6,664 bases of DNA from an uncultured Elusimicrobium sp. Its GTDB lineage: Bacteria > Elusimicrobiota > Elusimicrobia > Elusimicrobiales > Elusimicrobiaceae. The DNA lies in contig CAMGSK010000083.1 in NCBI GenBank assembly GCA_946061795.1, positions 1-6,664 of the forward strand, written 5' to 3'. Position numbers and translations under genes: made by a program. This document shows, in pieces, positions 6,291 through 6,664 of the stretch (its first letter is position 1; each line of letters begins with the position of its first letter). The notes under the pieces are model-generated. The model saw nothing but the letters and a program-made list of their open reading frames with translations. It searched no databases and had not been told where the DNA came from.

Positions 6291-6664
6291 ATGAGTGTAT
6301 GGCATAAGAGATGGCGCGCGGCTTTTTTTGCCGCCGCGCTGTTGGTTTTCGGCTGCGTATGTTCTTTTGCGCAGACCTATCATATTTATCGTCCTTTGCC
6401 CCGCCTGTTGCCGGACCGCTCGCCCAAAGAGGGCGGCTGGACTTTGGGCTTGGAGGCCGCCGTGTCCGTCGTCTCTGCGGAGACGGCCGATGCGGAAGGA
6501 AACGCCGTGGCTGATTTTTTAAGCGGAGCTTCTGTGACGTGGTGGAAAAATATTTCCTCCGGGTTTGCCGTAGGACTGAAAGGGGAAGCTCTGCAGGCGC
6601 GAGGAACGGAAAACGTCTTGTCTTTAAAGCTGACCAAACAGTCCGCTGTTTTGCTGCTGAAGTG
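6291..6664 (+). CDS. Exported protein of unknown function, 3' end outside the window (possible outer-membrane beta-barrel)
   Basis: The frame from ATG 6291 stays open for 124 codons to the window's end, so the gene is truncated here and its length is unknown. The N-terminus is a clear Sec signal: basic residues (HKRWR), a hydrophobic core AAFFAAALLVFG, and a likely cleavage site SFA-Q after Ala27. Cys22, preceded by VFG, could alternatively make it a lipoprotein, but the SFA site looks better. The mature part begins with a Pro/Arg-rich stretch (YRPLPRLLPDR), followed by segments of alternating small, polar and hydrophobic residues (about 50-63, 76-100 and 109-124) that look like beta-strands, as in outer-membrane barrels. 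I do not recognise a family. The operon terminator lies upstream and a candidate promoter in between, so it is probably not part of the efflux system. The coding call is fairly firm; the barrel idea is inference. Confidence 0.75.
   Translation, partial: MSVWHKRWRAAFFAAALLVFGCVCSFAQTYHIYRPLPRLLPDRSPKEGGWTLGLEAAVSVVSAETADAEGNAVADFLSGASVTWWKNISSGFAVGLKGEALQARGTENVLSLKLTKQSAVLLLK

Noticed and set aside
6295..6522. Other + strand frames starting at 6295 and 6311 after the operon
   Set aside because: They overlap the frame from 6291, which has the ribosome site, the signal peptide and no stop to the window's end. The alternatives have Arg/Cys/Pro-rich, implausible products.
1..6664. Mobile element, CRISPR array, tRNA/rRNA or novel defence-type system
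   Set aside because: No transposase or recombinase, no spaced direct repeats, no cloverleaf or rRNA-like segment, and every large gene has a known efflux role.

Overview
The window holds one complete tripartite drug/solute efflux operon of the AcrA-AcrB-OprM type on the + strand, followed by a terminator and the 5' part of an unrelated exported protein. It comes from a diderm (Gram-negative-type) bacterium: two of the products have lipoprotein signal peptides, and the third-component gene is an outer-membrane factor. Base composition looks moderately GC-rich by eye (not counted). The phylum cannot be fixed from the sequence; Elusimicrobiota or another non-model diderm lineage is only a guess.

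Layout. Positions 1-161 are non-coding and hold a GC-rich inverted repeat (51-74), a weak candidate promoter (62-91) and a 16-bp palindrome of TetR-operator type (93-108). Then come the periplasmic adaptor (162-1463), the HAE1-type RND pump (1473-4640) and the outer-membrane factor (4630-6111). The first two genes are 9 nt apart and the second and third overlap by 11 nt, so the three are almost certainly one transcript. A strong rho-independent terminator (6138-6164) ends the operon. A second promoter region lies at about 6209-6263, and an open frame from 6291 runs off the end of the window. It starts with a signal peptide and may encode an outer-membrane beta-barrel protein.

How the genes work together. 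The RND trimer in the inner membrane takes substrate from the periplasm or outer leaflet and is driven by proton influx through the conserved Asp-Asp/Lys/Thr relay. The lipid-anchored adaptor bridges it to the outer-membrane channel, so substrate leaves the cell in one step. The palindrome over the likely promoter suggests control by a TetR/AcrR-type repressor, but no regulator gene is present in the window; it may lie just upstream. Substrates cannot be predicted.

I see no mobile element, CRISPR array, RNA gene or new multi-gene system. The points most worth a second look are the regulatory region, the altered substrate pocket of the pump and the truncated exported protein downstream.
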